From: Streblospio benedicti
Lineage: Eukaryota > Annelida > Polychaeta > Spionida > Spionidae
Direction of reading: 5' to 3'
Assembly: GCA_019095985.1 (NCBI GenBank)
Contig: CM032665.1
Span: 42,578,303 to 42,642,302 of the forward strand
Length of the DNA stretch: 64,000 nt
Positions 1-12,808 of this stretch are shown piece after piece; position 1 is the first letter of the stretch; the number at the start of each line of letters is the position of its first letter. Both the position numbers and the translations under genes were made by a program. The notes beneath the pieces were generated by a model that worked only from the letters and a program-made list of their open reading frames with translations, did no database searches and was not told the DNA's origin.

Positions 1-1440
1 CGCATGCTTCGAAAAATATGAAAGGATTGTTGTTGACTTCAGGAATCACATGGGAAGAAATATTCATATAACACCATCAGAACTTTGGCGTAAACTTACG
101 TAGCGCGTCAATCGTACATCATACGTAAGTTGTTGGAACACGAGACACGTGAGTCGTACGTCATACGTGTCACCGTAACACCTGCCACGTGCGCGGCGGG
201 AATACCGATGAGAAGATATGGTGATTGATGCGAGGAAAAAGCTGTACAGGTGGTTACTTCAAGAAATCAGAGGGGGTAATATAGCAAAAATGTGATTGGT
301 GATACTCGAGTGGTGATATGCCGTAAATCTTGATTGTGAATTGCGACCTGTTTGTATCTAAAATTGTGTGAAATGTGATGTAGCATATTATTGGTGACTA
401 GTGATCTGCTCATTACAAGTGTGGTGATTGGTGATTTGCCATAACTCTTGAGCGTGAATTGAGAACTGTCTGTATTAAAGTGTGTGAGATTGGATGAAAC
501 CTATTCAATTACAAATCATGATTAGTGGAGAAAGACAATGAAATGTATTGATGACTAGTAATTTAGAAAAAAAAATGATGAATGGATTTTCATCAAGGCT
601 ATATATCCCCATCATCACACACATTATGATGCACATGGTAAAATAAATAAAAGTACAGCTGTAAATTATATAGGGGCAGTTATAAAAGTTGATGTCGTGT
701 AAATACTCTAGTTACTTCCATAAGTAAACGTTATTTGAAATTAATTAGACAACATTCTCACCCTGCACTTACTCGTCGATTAAGTTTTCCTTCGCATGCA
801 GAAATTGATTACAGTCAGGGTCTGCTTTTGGTGTTTCAGAAATTAGAATTAAATATTCTGGTAGTCGGACAAAATAATGGTACGATTCCCTATACAATTA
901 CACGCACATAATTAGCATGTGGATTTCTACGGTAAAATAGGTGCTGGTATTGAAACAAGAACACGTTTTTTCCCCTTTTTTGAAATTATAAAGACAAATT
1001 GTTTTGTAAACTTGCTTGCAGAATGGCATTACTATTGGAGTTATGTGCAACAGGCTTTTACTTGCGCCCGTACGTTCTCGTGGGGACATTGATACATGGT
1101 GAGAATTCCCCACAGAGCACTAACTTCACACTGTTTAAGTGCATTCGCACAATACGTCTCAAATATTTTCATTAAAACCTCTCGGTGCCCTGAATGTGTT
1201 CGCAAATACTGCCAAACGGACGCATGAAAAAGGCTATTACCTGATAAGGTCAATGATTGTTTGAAGATCTAGTAGCACAGGATATTTATATTTACACCGT
1301 TCACTGCTTCCAAGCAGCTTCGGTATATTCCGTAATTTACTGAAGACTGTTTCATGGATTTTGTAGGGACGTGGGAGGTGGAAATTAAAAGGCCTGAAAA
1401 AGGTTGGATGTGGGTTTTCTTCACTTCTTCACCCCATTAT
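1..1440. other. intergenic, no gene seen
   Basis: No open frame in this stretch resembles a known protein, and the short frames present are antisense or random. The one noticeable patch is at about 105-200. It has two copies of a GTAC(A/G)TCATACGT word (near 115 and 157) and CACGTG hexamers near 146 and 187, in a locally GC-richer context. This could be a small regulatory cluster, but no adjacent gene supports that. Confidence 0.4.
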
Positions 1441-1442
1441 GC

Positions 1443-1511
1443 CCACCACCACCACCACCACCACCACCACCACCACCACCACCACCAACCACAACAACAA
1501 CAACCACAACC

Positions 1512-1563
<52 letters not shown>

Positions 1564-1580
1564 CTACAACAACAACAATA
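1443..1580 (+). repeat. compound (CAC)n-(CAA)n microsatellite
   Basis: A run of CAC/CCA triplets passes into a run of CAA triplets, with a few CCA interruptions at the junction. It opens long frames in all three phases, encoding poly-His/poly-Gln, poly-Pro/poly-Thr or poly-Asn tracts. That is what a triplet repeat does by itself and is not evidence for a gene. Confidence 0.9.
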
Positions 1581-2329
1581 AACACACACACACTCATCAC
1601 GCCCCCCCCCCTTCCCGACAGATTGTTAATGATAAGACGCCGCCATATAGAAAACTGTCACATGGTGCAAACATGGTGCCATGTTAAGTTTTAACTTTAA
1701 CCGTGACCTAGCACTAAACACATGTCAATAAAACAGCGTATGGGTTTATGGGGCTATGTTTCACCCTTATCAACACACTGAGGAGAAACCTGATCACAAA
1801 TGTCTTTGTTTATTGCTCAAATAGTGACCCAGTGAGGTGGAAGATCAGACCATTGAAATGTGGACACAAAGGCGTAAGTGCACTTCTTTAATAGCTATCA
1901 TTTGTGTATTTGGCTCCAGTTACACAAAGAAGTGCATAGATTTATGAAAAGGATCAAGTGTTAGGCTGTTCCAGCATATAAACATGCTAATGTGTGCCTT
2001 TCTGGTTTTATGTGTCCATTTTTGTAATTATCATCATAATTACATTCAATGTACTCCCACTGCCACTCTTGTTTTGGTAAGAAACGGTCATTAAATACAA
2101 GGGCATGGCCTAAGACCACGTTGTTCCACTGTATCGTTTGTGTTGGACAGGTGTTTCCATGTTGGGTATGGTAAAACGTTGTAGGGAGCATGATAGCACA
2201 ATGCTGCATTTTGATAGGAATTGTTAAAATCCACGATAATTTTCACTGTTAAAATGATACTGAGGAAACCTTTTATATGCCACATGACCTGCAAAGATCA
2301 TTTATATATTGTATTGTTGATACAACAAT

Positions 2330-2510
2330 TCTATTGTTACAAACATGTTATCTTATTGCACGAAATTGGTATACTCTATTTTGTTTGTCAAAACAATTGT
2401 GCTGCTTGAAGCATTGCGTTAGAAAAAGAACACATTGTTTACTTCAATTTGCAAGCGTTATATAATTCTTGTACGAACATAAATCTTTGAAAATTGGTTC
2501 AGAACTGAAG
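2330..2510 (+). repeat. diverged interspersed repeat, copy 1
   Basis: By eye this matches 20010-20240 in order: an ATACTCTATTT word, then a TGCTTGAAGCATTGCGTTAG-like segment, an A-rich CGTTAGAAAAA segment, and a TTTGAAAATTGGT word. The copies are heavily diverged and unclassified, and the exact ends are uncertain. Confidence 0.35.
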
Positions 2511-3979
2511 AACCGTAAAGACGACTGTAGTCACATCAAAACCGTATAATACCAGCAAATCGTTGGGCTGTTGTTATTGTTGTTTTGTGGGTTTTAATTT
2601 GTTTGTTTCTACTTGTTTTTGTTTGTTTTATTTTGTTGTTTGTACTTACATTAGTCGTGCCCTAGTTACTATATGCGAGCCTGCAATGTTATAAAACCGC
2701 AGCCAGTCAAAACTCACCCATGTTGAACATAATCAAATATATTTCAGAAAATATCACCAAACTCCATTTAGGTGAAGAACGTTTAATAAGATGTCATCAA
2801 ATCTGGAGCCAATGAAACAATTTCTTTTAAAAGCCCTTGTAGTAAAATTAGCCAATGAGTGCACGTGTCCTTGAATCCGTAGTATAGGCCCAGTTTTCAT
2901 ATATACTAAAGACAGCAGTTAGAAAGAAAAATAAATTAAAATCCAGTAGATCTGCGCAATTAGTTCTAGCAGGTGGCTGGGCTGACAAATGCCTTATGGA
3001 TCACCCGACACGACCGCTTGAAATGCACCACTGCTTTATCCCGGCTGTCTTTTATGAATTGGCCGTGCAGGTGTTCTCCCAACATTACAATATATTGCGC
3101 TTATTGCAGACACTTTGTGAATTGTGATGATGCGACTTTATGATTTTCTTTCGTGGCGTGCACAATAGGGCTTGCCCGATGAGTGCCGGGGATTTATTTG
3201 GCAATTTTGTGATTGGTTCAAGGTTCTAGAGAACATCAGCTTGTGGGTTTAGCAGGGTTGTAAGGGGGTGAGTGGCATTGCAGGGTTAACGCAAGGAATA
3301 TAGTTTGAGTTAAGAATCATCAATTGATACAATATACGCCATTGTTGCTGGGTTTTTTTTTCATCATTACACGTCAATGATGTTGATGATAAGGATTTGA
3401 CATGCATGTCAAAATATTAAAAAGCAATGCAACCCGTGAAAAGTGACGATGTAAGAATCAAACCGTGCCAGAGTTTGTTTGACATGGCTCAAAATTGATA
3501 ATATAAACTTTTATAAATACACAATGCAAATTCAAAAGAAAGAAATGAGAAATTCTGTGTGTCCTTTTATACTAGTAAATGAATCAAGTGCATAATAACC
3601 CGTGTTTTTAATAAAAGGCATACTTTAGGTATTTTGTTTTGTTGTAGTGGTTAACACTGAGCGAATGATCACATCCGAGTTACTGTCTATCCAACCATCA
3701 TGAAATAATATAGTTTGAACCGCCAATGGCTAAAGATACAGCATTACGAGTGACACACCCAATTATATTTAGATATGATGTATAACCGTTTACAGACGCG
3801 TGAACGTGTACTACATATAGATATGGCCTATCCTTGATAGAAGAACATAACCTTTTCAAGTGAACTAGATCCTATAATGGCCTATAATGAATGCATTGTA
3901 CACATGATCAATCTGTTATATATTTTCTGGTTAAACATTTATATTGTGACACAGAAGAACTTCTCACAAGACATCAAGT

Positions 3980-4112
3980 GGTCATAATAAAGAGGTGGTC
4001 TCTTTATTGATACTCGTGGTGGTGTCTTTATAAGAAAGCTTGTGATTGTGGAAAGTGATCTTATTTTAGAAGTGGTCTCCTTGAGCTGGTTTTAATTGGA
4101 AGTTTTACTGTA
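3980..4112 (-). mobile_element. decayed MITE of the CAGTAGAACC family
   Basis: The stretch contains several GTGGTCTC/GTGGTGTC words and ends in TTTTACTGTA. This resembles the interior and right end of the complete element at 9457-9642. The left end is not recognisable. Assignment rests on short words only. Confidence 0.3.
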
Positions 4113-6559
4113 TAATAAAGCTTCAAAGCTTAAAATTACCTTGACATCGGTAATTATTCCTACCCTCATATGGCATGAACATGGGAATTAAATAGAACAT
4201 GCGACATGAGAATGTTCCAATAGATTTTTCACCTTTGAAGGTACAATTTTTTTCACCCAGACAGATATATACCGGAAGTGACCTATTCAGTCTCTAATTC
4301 ATGCTCTGACTATTTGTTCTCTAGCCTACACAACATCAATCTCATATATTATATTACTGTTTTCATGGAACTTATGTATACCAAGCATACACAATGCATA
4401 ATAATGCATTGCAGTCTTACATCTCCCCCAAAAGCCGGCGTTACAGAAGTGCCGTTTTATGTGTTTTATCGGTACTTTTGAGCATTTACATTAAATGCAG
4501 CATGAACAATCCTGAGGCCCTGTTTACGCCGTATTAAATATCCCATATTTCCTGTGCACACCTACTGTCAGAGCCTCATGATTGTAGCTCCTGTGGGACA
4601 CTGGTTCTCACGGAGCACTTTTTTCAGCCTATATTGTGTTAGGTACCACTGCATTCTCCCGTGCTGCCATTTATCATTTATCAATATTTAGTGCACAGCG
4701 AAAGGGATGTGGCTATCTAACCTTTGCTTGGATGGTTACATATGTGTGCATATGTATCATCGACCTAGAAGAGCACGTGGGTTGCTGTATGATGGCATGC
4801 ATAATAGAGTTAAATGCTCCTAGGTTGTGGGCGAAAGAATCATTGGGGTAAAAATGATAAGCAGTCTTAATGCCCAAAGCACATTGGCCAGTAAGCCTGC
4901 AGATATACCCATCCAGTGGGCGGGATTGGGGGGGGGGGGGCATTAACCCATCAGAATATTTCATTTTCATATGGGGTTTAGCGTGTAAGCTATCGAGTAT
5001 GCGTATGCGTAACCCATGAGTTCCCTTAAATGTGACAACCGCCCCACCCCCCGGCCCCCCTTAACTGAAAACATGGATCTGCAAATGCCGCATGTGGTGC
5101 AACTCATTAAATTGGTCTAAATAATTATGGCTAGACTTGATAGGCATGTCCATTTGACATACTCCAGGTCATTTGGACAGTCTGGCAGTAATGGTGCGAC
5201 ACTGCAAAACTGGCCACTATCCAAAGCAAGACCAAGGATGTTAGCATCTAATGTGTTTCCATGTAGCAGACAGTGACATGTGTGTACTTATGTGATCATA
5301 AACATGTTCACCAACTATTCAGGACCGAGGTTGATGTGAAAGAAGAATATTACTAATAGTGTATGTAACCCATGGGACATCCGCCCTGGTGATTAATACT
5401 CAATGCACATACAGTAGCCTAATTAATAGTTGATTTGGCCTATTTGTTACACAGCTCAATGCATTTGTCAATGAAGAATAACTGCTACGTAGACGTTAAA
5501 CGGTGCTCTATTATATATTGATATGCTGATGTAGTGTAATTTATGTATGCCATGTATAAAGTGTGAAATATGAGGGAGTTTGACTGTCAATATCAACCTC
5601 ATTAATTCATGCACCCGTTTAATGGGCCACTGCCCCGACAGACCCATGCATAGTATGTAGCCCACAGTCTTGCTAGTTATTCATTATTTTGAACACAAAC
5701 CTAGCTATGAATATATATATGTAAACGTGTGCATGGCTGTACCAAGTAATGTGCAATGCAGTCAACGTAAATGAATTATAAGTAGTGGCATTGCTGCTTG
5801 TGGGTGATGCAATTCAGCCATGAAATATGAGGTTAGAACCCATGAACATTAGCAGCTTAACACATCATCGTCGGGTCATTAGCAGCAAGTACGATGGATG
5901 CATGTGATATATGAGTTGGCTGCTGGTGTTGTCCAAACTGTCAACAACGTATGTGTATGGCTTGCTTTGGACTAGAACTTTGGATGGTTCGTCCGAGGTG
6001 TTACGGTATATACGTACATCCTTGTGGTGCCAACTATGAGAAAATCAATAAAACTCCAACTATTCAATGCTACCCTCTTAGCTATTTGCTGGATAATTAA
6101 AACTAAAAGTGTTTTTCTTACTAAATGCTCTGGTATAACGGTCAATTAATAATATTTTTACAGTAATATCACAAAGATGTTGAGACTATACGACAACAAT
6201 CTTTACTAAAATCTAAACTGACGTGCTATTAATATTTTTACATCTGTTATCAGTCCAATCTTTGAACTACATGTGGGAAAAATACACACACGTGCTTTTA
6301 TATTACAGATTGAATAGTAACAGGTCATGGTTTGTATTGTATGTAAATGACCGCTAAATATTTTCACAGATTATTTTTGTAATGAAATCTGGCCTGAAAG
6401 CGGGAACGGATTTTATTTTTACTAGATATGATAAATTATGAACTATCAGTACACAATATCTCGTGATGATTAACAGGAATTTTTCATTTTTAATGGACGT
6501 TCTGATCAACCTAAATCCACGTACTAGTGACCTAATTATCAGGCAGACGTGTGTTGTAT

Positions 6560-7010
6560 GTAAAATCGCACCCCGTGTAAAGATACATCTTTACATGGAT
6601 GCACCTTTACATGGGTACTCACTCGTGTAAATCTGGTATTATCGCCTATAGTGTATAGCATTATCTCCCATTTAATTTTTCAAATTTAGTTGGTTTGGCA
6701 AAAGTACATAATCACATTGTCAAATATTCAATAAATGTGGCATTTTTAAGTGATCGGTTACATTAATTTCCAGTATATAACAAAGGGATTCGATATTGCA
6801 CGGGTGTATGCAGATTTTCATGAAAAGATGCACTTTTACACGTGTAAATGTGAATCCGTAGTTTGGGATGCGGTTTTATACATGTAAAAGTGCATCCTAA
6901 ATTTTGGTATGTGTTTTTACACGTGTGAAATCGCATCCCAAAATAAGGATTCACTTTTACATATGTAAAAAAGTGCATCTTTACAAGAGATGCGGTTTTA
7001 CATACAGACG
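6560..7010. repeat. tandem array of palindromic ~40 bp units
   Basis: At least four consecutive units at 6828-6857, 6866-6897, 6909-6938 and 6948-6979 are each a quasi-palindrome of the form GATGCACTTTTACA-centre-TGTAAAAGTGCATC. A half unit follows at 6987-7005, and degenerate relatives lie at 6564-6632. The centres (CACGTG, ACATGT, CACGTG, CATATG) fall every 40-41 bp. The array reads as an open frame on the minus strand only because the repeat lacks stops. Confidence 0.8.
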
Positions 7011-7019
7011 TGTTTAAAC

Positions 7020-8450
7020 AATCACCTGCCTTGGGTACGTTGTTTAACAGCGTCATTTCATACATTTTTCCTACATTCTCAGCATTACAAACACAAAACT
7101 AGTACAAAACATTCATCAACTACTGAAATTCAGTTTTGACATATAGCCCTCAAAAGATTCAAGGGTCTCTTCCCTCTAATTAGCCACCCTACAGACAAAG
7201 GTGCAAGTTTTCAGCCTCCAATAGCACCTGTGTTCATTACAGCTCACGGCTATGGTAAGCATATACAAAAACATTTACAATTCTGTGTGGAAAGTTGCAA
7301 TATCCAGGTGACCTCCAGAAGTGCCAAAATGGTCCTCCACGTGTACGAAGAGGCTCTCAGAAGTGTTAAATTCGTACATATCCAACTACATCAAAATCAT
7401 GCCAAAATGGGTTTGCATAATGCAAATCGCATGCCCTTTCAGTATACGTTCTTTACAAATGCCACCAGTATACTCAGCTACCCCATGGTAGGGAAATAAA
7501 CAGGTTGAAGTACGACACTGAACCCGAAATATGTTGTTCTTTTTTGGTTATAGCATGATAATCATTGAAAATTTGAAAAATGAATCTACATATAACCTCA
7601 TAGGTCATGAAGGATTGAGTCACTGTTTGTTCTTCAAAATGTATTATAATAGGAAAACTATTAATGATAAAAGACGATTTCAAAGCTTGGTCTTCATTGG
7701 TACTTACAATAAACATAGAAAAGCTGAAAAATGGTTACATATCTGTTTTAACCTTTCCTCTTCCCTTAGGTGTCCGTCATGTGTTTGGTGTGGTGTAGGT
7801 GGTGTTGAACAATGTCATCGCTGACAGTTCTTGGACTGATGAAATATGTACAAGTCAGGCGAGTGATTGATAATATGAATGGTGGGTAGATGGCCCAATA
7901 TGGTTGTTGCGCCCCCATGTTAATTCTTATGGAGGTTACATGTATACCAGTACATTTGTCCCGGACATTTGTAAACACCACTTTTCGTTTTGCACATTAG
8001 GCAAGTGCTTCATTATCGCGATATCACTTAGTATGCATTTTCTCTTATCTAGATGCATATTTACAACCATAGCATAAACATGTGTCATATATTATTATTA
8101 AACGGAACAATGTACTAGTTTGATGATTAAGGTTAGTGACTTCAATGACTGCACCAATATTGCACTTGGCTCGATATACATGTAGGTTACAGTAGAGTTC
8201 ACCGCCCAGTGTGCATTGGTAAATGTGAGGTGTAATTGACAAAACGTCAAATGTCTAATCAGTGATTACCCGACTCTATAATCCGTATTTTTCGTGTCTA
8301 GTTATTAGCTCCAGGTAAATATAGTGCATTAATTTGTCTGCGGCTGTGAAGAGGATCCATTGCAGGTATACAAACGTGACAACGGCCATGGCAGAAGTAG
8401 GGCATTGCAGTTTCACTTTTCAAGTAATTAAACTTGTTTAATATTTGATG
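7020..8450. other. intergenic, no gene seen
   Basis: Several frames of 65-100 codons occur on both strands, but none shows a recognisable domain, a plausible splice context or a repeat signature. I see nothing else to annotate. Confidence 0.4.
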
Positions 8451-8455
8451 ACATT

Positions 8456-8600
8456 GGCAGATCCAGGTTTTCGGGAAAGGGGGGCGCACTTAAGGAAAAG
8501 AGGGGGCGCACTTACGGGATTTCATTAAAACCCCTAAGAAAATGAAGTATTTTGGTGGGAAAAGGGTGGATTTGCCTATGGGTGAGCATCTAACACAACG
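8456..8600 (+). mobile_element. MITE end, GGCAGATCCAGG family
   Basis: It begins with TTGGCAGATCCAGGTTTTCG and continues through two GGGGGCGCACTTA words, then a TTTTGGTGGGAAAAGGG segment. The same motifs occur in inverted order in the better-preserved element at 58455-58628. Only one terminus is clear here. The superfamily is unknown. Confidence 0.55.
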
Positions 8601-9183
8601 TGGGCAGAATACGTCATGAGCTTTTTCATTAGATTTAGTTCGTTGTGGTGTGTTTTTGTTGCATTAATTGTAGCTCTATACACCATAATGACTATCGTAG
8701 TTCCTGTCTAAAACCAACAGGTGGCTACAAACAATTGCATGCCGGGAAAAAATGAGACAAACATCATTTAATTTCCTGCTACTCAGCACATCACAGATCT
8801 CTGAATGATCGAGGCTGCACCACGTGCGGGTAAAGGAAATGTAGTAACTATTTTGATACACCTTTGTTGATAAAACTGGGGTACTACGATCGTACATAAA
8901 CATTTCATTGAGACAGTGATTAAAAAACTGCCGTATAGTGAGGATAGTGTGCGTCTAAACCTGAGCGAATCCAATTAGCGTTCCCTCGTATGAACTGCTG
9001 CCATCTGTTCGTCACTTTCCTCTTTCTCAGCACGTCAAAATAACAGCCGCAGTGCACCAGGAATCTATCAGCTCCCGTCAGCAGCAACAATGCCGGCCAG
9101 ATAGCATTTCATTTCCAATCAAAATCATGGCAACAATGCCGGGGCAATACTAGAATGATATTGATTTGATCATCTTCAACTTG

Positions 9184-9203
9184 TGTGTGTGTGTGTGTGT
9201 GTA
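9184..9203 (+). repeat. (TG)n microsatellite
   Basis: A short run of about ten TG dinucleotides. Confidence 0.85.
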
Positions 9204-9456
9204 ATCTAGGAGAATACTTTTCAGCAGTAGCATCAATATGTTACCAGATTCCAAGTTTATTCCACTATTTAAAAGTATGTTATCATTGTGTTCTGACCAC
9301 GTGTCAAAACAATATTAGCTGAAGATCGGCCATAGGCATCCATTCACCCTATCACAGTGCACCATCTCTCGACGAAGACCACCCTATGCCTGGAAACTCA
9401 CCCCCAGTGGTCTCAGTAGCGATGTGGTCTCTTACATGAGGTTCATGGTAATGAGG

Positions 9457-9642
9457 TACAGTAGAACCTCCAATTAAGACCACCTCTCTATTGAGACCAC
9501 CTCTATAATGAGACCACCTTTCTCCGTCCGAATTCTTCATAAAGCTATCAAAATGAACCTCTGTATAGAGACCAGCTGTATATTGAGACCACCTATTAAA
9601 CACTGGTCCCAAAGGTGGTCCTAATAGAGAGGTTCTACTGTA
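9457..9642. mobile_element. palindromic MITE, TIR CAGTAGAACC, TA target site
   Basis: The ends are TACAGTAGAACCTC and GAGGTTCTACTGTA, and the interior repeats (T)GAGACCACCTCT words in both orientations, so the whole 186 bp unit can fold on itself. A TA dinucleotide at each end fits a Tc1/mariner-type target duplication. It has no coding capacity. Diverged relatives lie at about 3980-4112 and 61830-61979. Confidence 0.8.
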
Positions 9643-10584
9643 TTTGCCGGTTAATTACCAGAGTGCCTGTTTGCAGCAGACGGCACCGTGCGCTGACGAC
9701 ACCTGGTGGCGGCTAGCGGAAGCAGCAGGCGGCTTGTCATAACACGCGGTGGTGTACGTCAGACGTATGGAACAGCGTCATACCAACGTCCAGAGCAGTC
9801 CACGTGTTGACTGGGGAGGGGTGTGTGGGTTAAAATAAGGAAGTGGGGTGTGTGATAAGGGGACTACAAATGGGGGCGGGGTGTTGGTGGGGGGTGGGGG
9901 GCTTAGCAGAGTACAGAGGGGTGTGGGATGAAAACAAGAAAGAAATACGAACCCTCTACCCTACACCACCCCATCCCAAATAATGTGGTTGCGTCTATCA
10001 TCTCACCTATGCACGTATGTACAAATAGGAATGTAGCATCACCTGAAAGTCCGTCTCAATGTTTGCAAACGAAATAATGTGAAATGAACATTCAATTTTT
10101 ATCAAAGTTCCGGGGAATATTTTATTTAATCATTTGTTTATCTAAATTTGTGACCTTGGAATGTGACATAAACTCAAGTGACTGGCATAATAGTTTCCAT
10201 TCATTTCACCTATATGAGTATGTCCTACTTTTCCAGTATATAGCATAATGACGCGCCCGTGTCACCTGTGTATGAGCAGACGATAATACGTCGGCATGGT
10301 GGTGTCACGTGACTGTGCTAACATACACGTCACGTGATCTTGTGCTTGTGGCTAACGATGGCGCCGTAAAGCACCTATGTCCGTGTGACGGTGTGTGTTG
10401 ATATCAGTGCAAATAGGCGACAATAGTTTGTAGTTGTAATATAGGTTTCCAGCGGGCAAATCGCCCTATCGCCTTTAACGCATGTTATAAGGTCGGTGTA
10501 ATGGTTTTCGTGCTGATGAGTGGGTTACTGTGCCAAACGATTTTTAACGTTTCTATTCGTATGTCTAAATCAACAACCTTGTCT
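9643..10584. other. gene-free stretch with GC-rich patches
   Basis: A GC-richer patch at 9670-9810 contains CACGTG at its right end, and a G-rich tract lies at about 9810-9930. Two GTCACGTGA(C/T) sites fall at 10304-10338. No coding exon is recognised. Confidence 0.35.
10304..10338. promoter_or_regulatory. paired GTCACGTGAY E-box sites
   Basis: GTCACGTGAC at 10304-10313 and GTCACGTGAT at 10329-10338 lie 25 bp apart, with an ATGGCGCC word 20 bp further on. The 10-mer matches the consensus bound by USF/TFE-type bHLH-zip factors. Spacing and context look promoter-like, but no gene start is identified nearby, so the assignment is tentative. Confidence 0.35.
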
Positions 10585-10920
10585 GATTAAACTGTAAATG
10601 TGGAGGTTTTATAGTCATCCTCCATGCTCGTTATCACCACTTTATATCTACACCAGGTCATTGGCACACTTGTAGATCTATTGATCATTTCTCACATACA
10701 TACGTTCACAATCATGATCAGTGCACGGTGCAAAACACTGACATAATCACTCACAAACTTTCAACCCAATCACCATGTACCGAATTAATGTGTAGATACC
10801 CGGTAGCAGTGTTCAACTGTTTAAGAATGATTTTTCTCAACATCCACCACCAGACCCGACCAGGAATCGAGCCCACAATGCTTCTGGTCGCGAGTCCAAC
10901 TCCATAACAGCTCGGCCACA
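10585..10920 (-). mobile_element. tRNA-derived SINE, copy 1
   Basis: Read on the minus strand it starts with a tRNA-like head, GTGGCCGAGCTGTTATGGAG (A-box region). GGGCTCGATTCCTGG (B box) follows about 45 bp later. The body matches the copy at 12457: TGGTGGATGTTGAG, a GGGTTGAAAG word, ATGAGAAATGATCAATAGAT, CCAATGACCTGGTGT, and an end in CCACATTTACA. Length is about 335 bp. The head looks like a class II tRNA (Leu or Ser). The SINE family name is not known to me. Confidence 0.8.
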
Positions 10921-12456
10921 GCAACACCACCGATGATGTAACTCAAATTCGTTCCTTCCCAATAACAGACTGTCTATTATTAATTAATATGCTAGTATTT
11001 TGTTGGAACATGATTTACGTGAGTACTCATCTCCAACCTCGTTGAAAACCGTCACATGTCTAAATCTAAATACGTGCTCCTATTACATCATGGGCTGTGT
11101 GGTTACCTCATTAGATTACCTCATATAAATTGCCAATAGTTACTATAGTTACTGTGAGTTGCAAGAAGCCCTAACTCCTTGCTAAACGTCGAGCTGTGAA
11201 CATTACGGCGAAAGACCTCATTTCAATCACTCACAGAAAGGATGAAAGTGAGGCATTGATAACCCCCTAATTAGCCACCTGCTCTCGGGGTTGTAGTACA
11301 GGTCACCGCTAATCAGTATCCATAAAGACAGAGCATGATGAATGTTCTCCGAATACGATCAAAGGTTTCTGATAGGGCACGCTTACTATGCATTCTTTGT
11401 TCAACTACTTGAAATGATTCATCTCATTTCGTCGTCCATTATGAAATGCTGACTATTAATGTAAGAACTCAAAATCTAATAATTGCAAAATTCGGCAACA
11501 ATGTTGTTCAGCAGAACACTGACGGCTCAAATTAGATCTCATTGTATCAATCCTGGCAAATCTCTACACATCAAGCTCATCTTCCCCGCTGACGGCTGTA
11601 TTTTGAGCTAGCAGTTCTCACTGTGGGACAGTCCATTAATTCTAGCAGGGAGACAGGTGAAAGAGCAAGTCCATTCATTTTACCGCAATTCATAAAGGAG
11701 AGTAAACATTTTCATTTTTTTTTTCGTTACATTTTATATATTAGGGCAATGTGCGAAGAATTAAATACGTGTATAACCTTACAGACGACAAATATAATTT
11801 ATATGTTTAATCTGACTATGATTGATATATAATTGATCTATATATATATATACATTGATTATATCTGTACATTTTATTATTTCATTATAGCTGGATCAAT
11901 TGATTTTTTTTAATGCAGAGTACATTATCAATCACTTAACTCAAATTCATTTTATATAACACGTTTATATAGAAAACCACAATAGCACTTCTGCCTCTAG
12001 TCTAAGACAGTGACGTGGACAATCTAGACAATGGCATTTTGACCGTGAAAATCATCCTTGAGACATGAAAATAGAGTGCACCTGGTCATTGTGAATAGGC
12101 TCATTTAACCACCAGCTTTCTTTGCCAGGATCACCAGATTCCGTGGACATTTTGAGCACATTGCATAATAGCAACGGAATGATGAACAACTTAGTTGTAG
12201 ACAATCTCGTTCATGGTTAATTGGCATTGGAGCTGGATGGATGAACACGAGCTATCTATACACTCACAGCCGTATCCTACGACCCTGCTGCTACCACGGT
12301 TATTGGACAATAGTGACTGTTGTGACACTTACTGCTTGATAGATTGGTTACTCGCTTTTTGTGTGTTGGCAAATTAAGCTGTAGCTGCAATGTAGTATTG
12401 TCTCATCTCAGCAGATTAATACAGTGTGATCTGGTATTGGGAATGTGTGATGTGTG
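10921..12456. other. intergenic, nothing recognised
   Basis: AT-rich sequence with no recognisable gene, inverted-repeat element or RNA. A TA-rich stretch at about 11840-11860 is simple sequence. Confidence 0.35.
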
Positions 12457-12808
12457 TTTCTGTGACCGAGTGGTTAGGGAGTTGGACTCGTGACCAGAAG
12501 GTCGTGGGTTCCATTCCTGGTCGGGTCTGGTGGTGGGTGTTGAGCAAACTCATCCCTAAAGGAGTTGCACACTGCTCCGACACATACACGTTAATTAGGC
12601 AGGCTACAGATGAGTGGGTTGAAAGAGTAAGAGAGTGATTGTCTGAGTGAATAGCTTTATGTGCTGAATCTGCTGCCGATGCAAGCATATGAGAAATGAT
12701 CAATAGATGATCAATAAGTGGGCCAATGATCTGGTGTGAATTGTAAAGTCGTGAGAGAAAGATTTGGATCAGGACTATAAACCACCACATTTCCATTTAC
12801 ATTTACAT
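12457..12808 (+). mobile_element. tRNA-derived SINE, copy 2
   Basis: The A box GTGACCGAGTGGTTAGGG is at 12462-12479 and the B box GGGTTCCATTCC at 12507-12518. The shared body runs to about 12808 and ends in CCACATTTCC. It is collinear with the minus-strand copy at 10585-10920 and with the interrupted copy at 25203-25690. An antisense frame of 126 codons across it is a by-product. It is not a working tRNA gene: there is no complete acceptor stem and the body is a repeat. Confidence 0.85.

Larger units (their letters stand above)
1590..6540. other. intergenic, only decayed repeats seen
   Basis: No protein or RNA gene is recognised across about 5 kb. Content seen: a T/G-rich stretch at about 2560-2645, a diverged repeat copy at about 2330-2510 that resembles 20010-20240, a decayed element with GTGGTCTC words at about 3980-4112, and a 14-base G run at about 4927-4940. 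The rest is ordinary AT-rich sequence. Confidence 0.4.

Noticed and set aside
1354-1694. Overlapping frames with poly-His, poly-Gln, poly-Pro and poly-Thr
   Set aside because: All three phases are open because of the CAC/CAA triplet repeat. No conserved sequence surrounds them.
6763-7065. Minus-strand frame of 100 codons
   Set aside because: It runs along the palindromic tandem array, whose units lack stops in this phase.
12462-12530. A tRNA gene
   Set aside because: A and B boxes are present, but the acceptor stem is not closed, and the sequence continues into a body shared with two other copies, so it is a SINE head.
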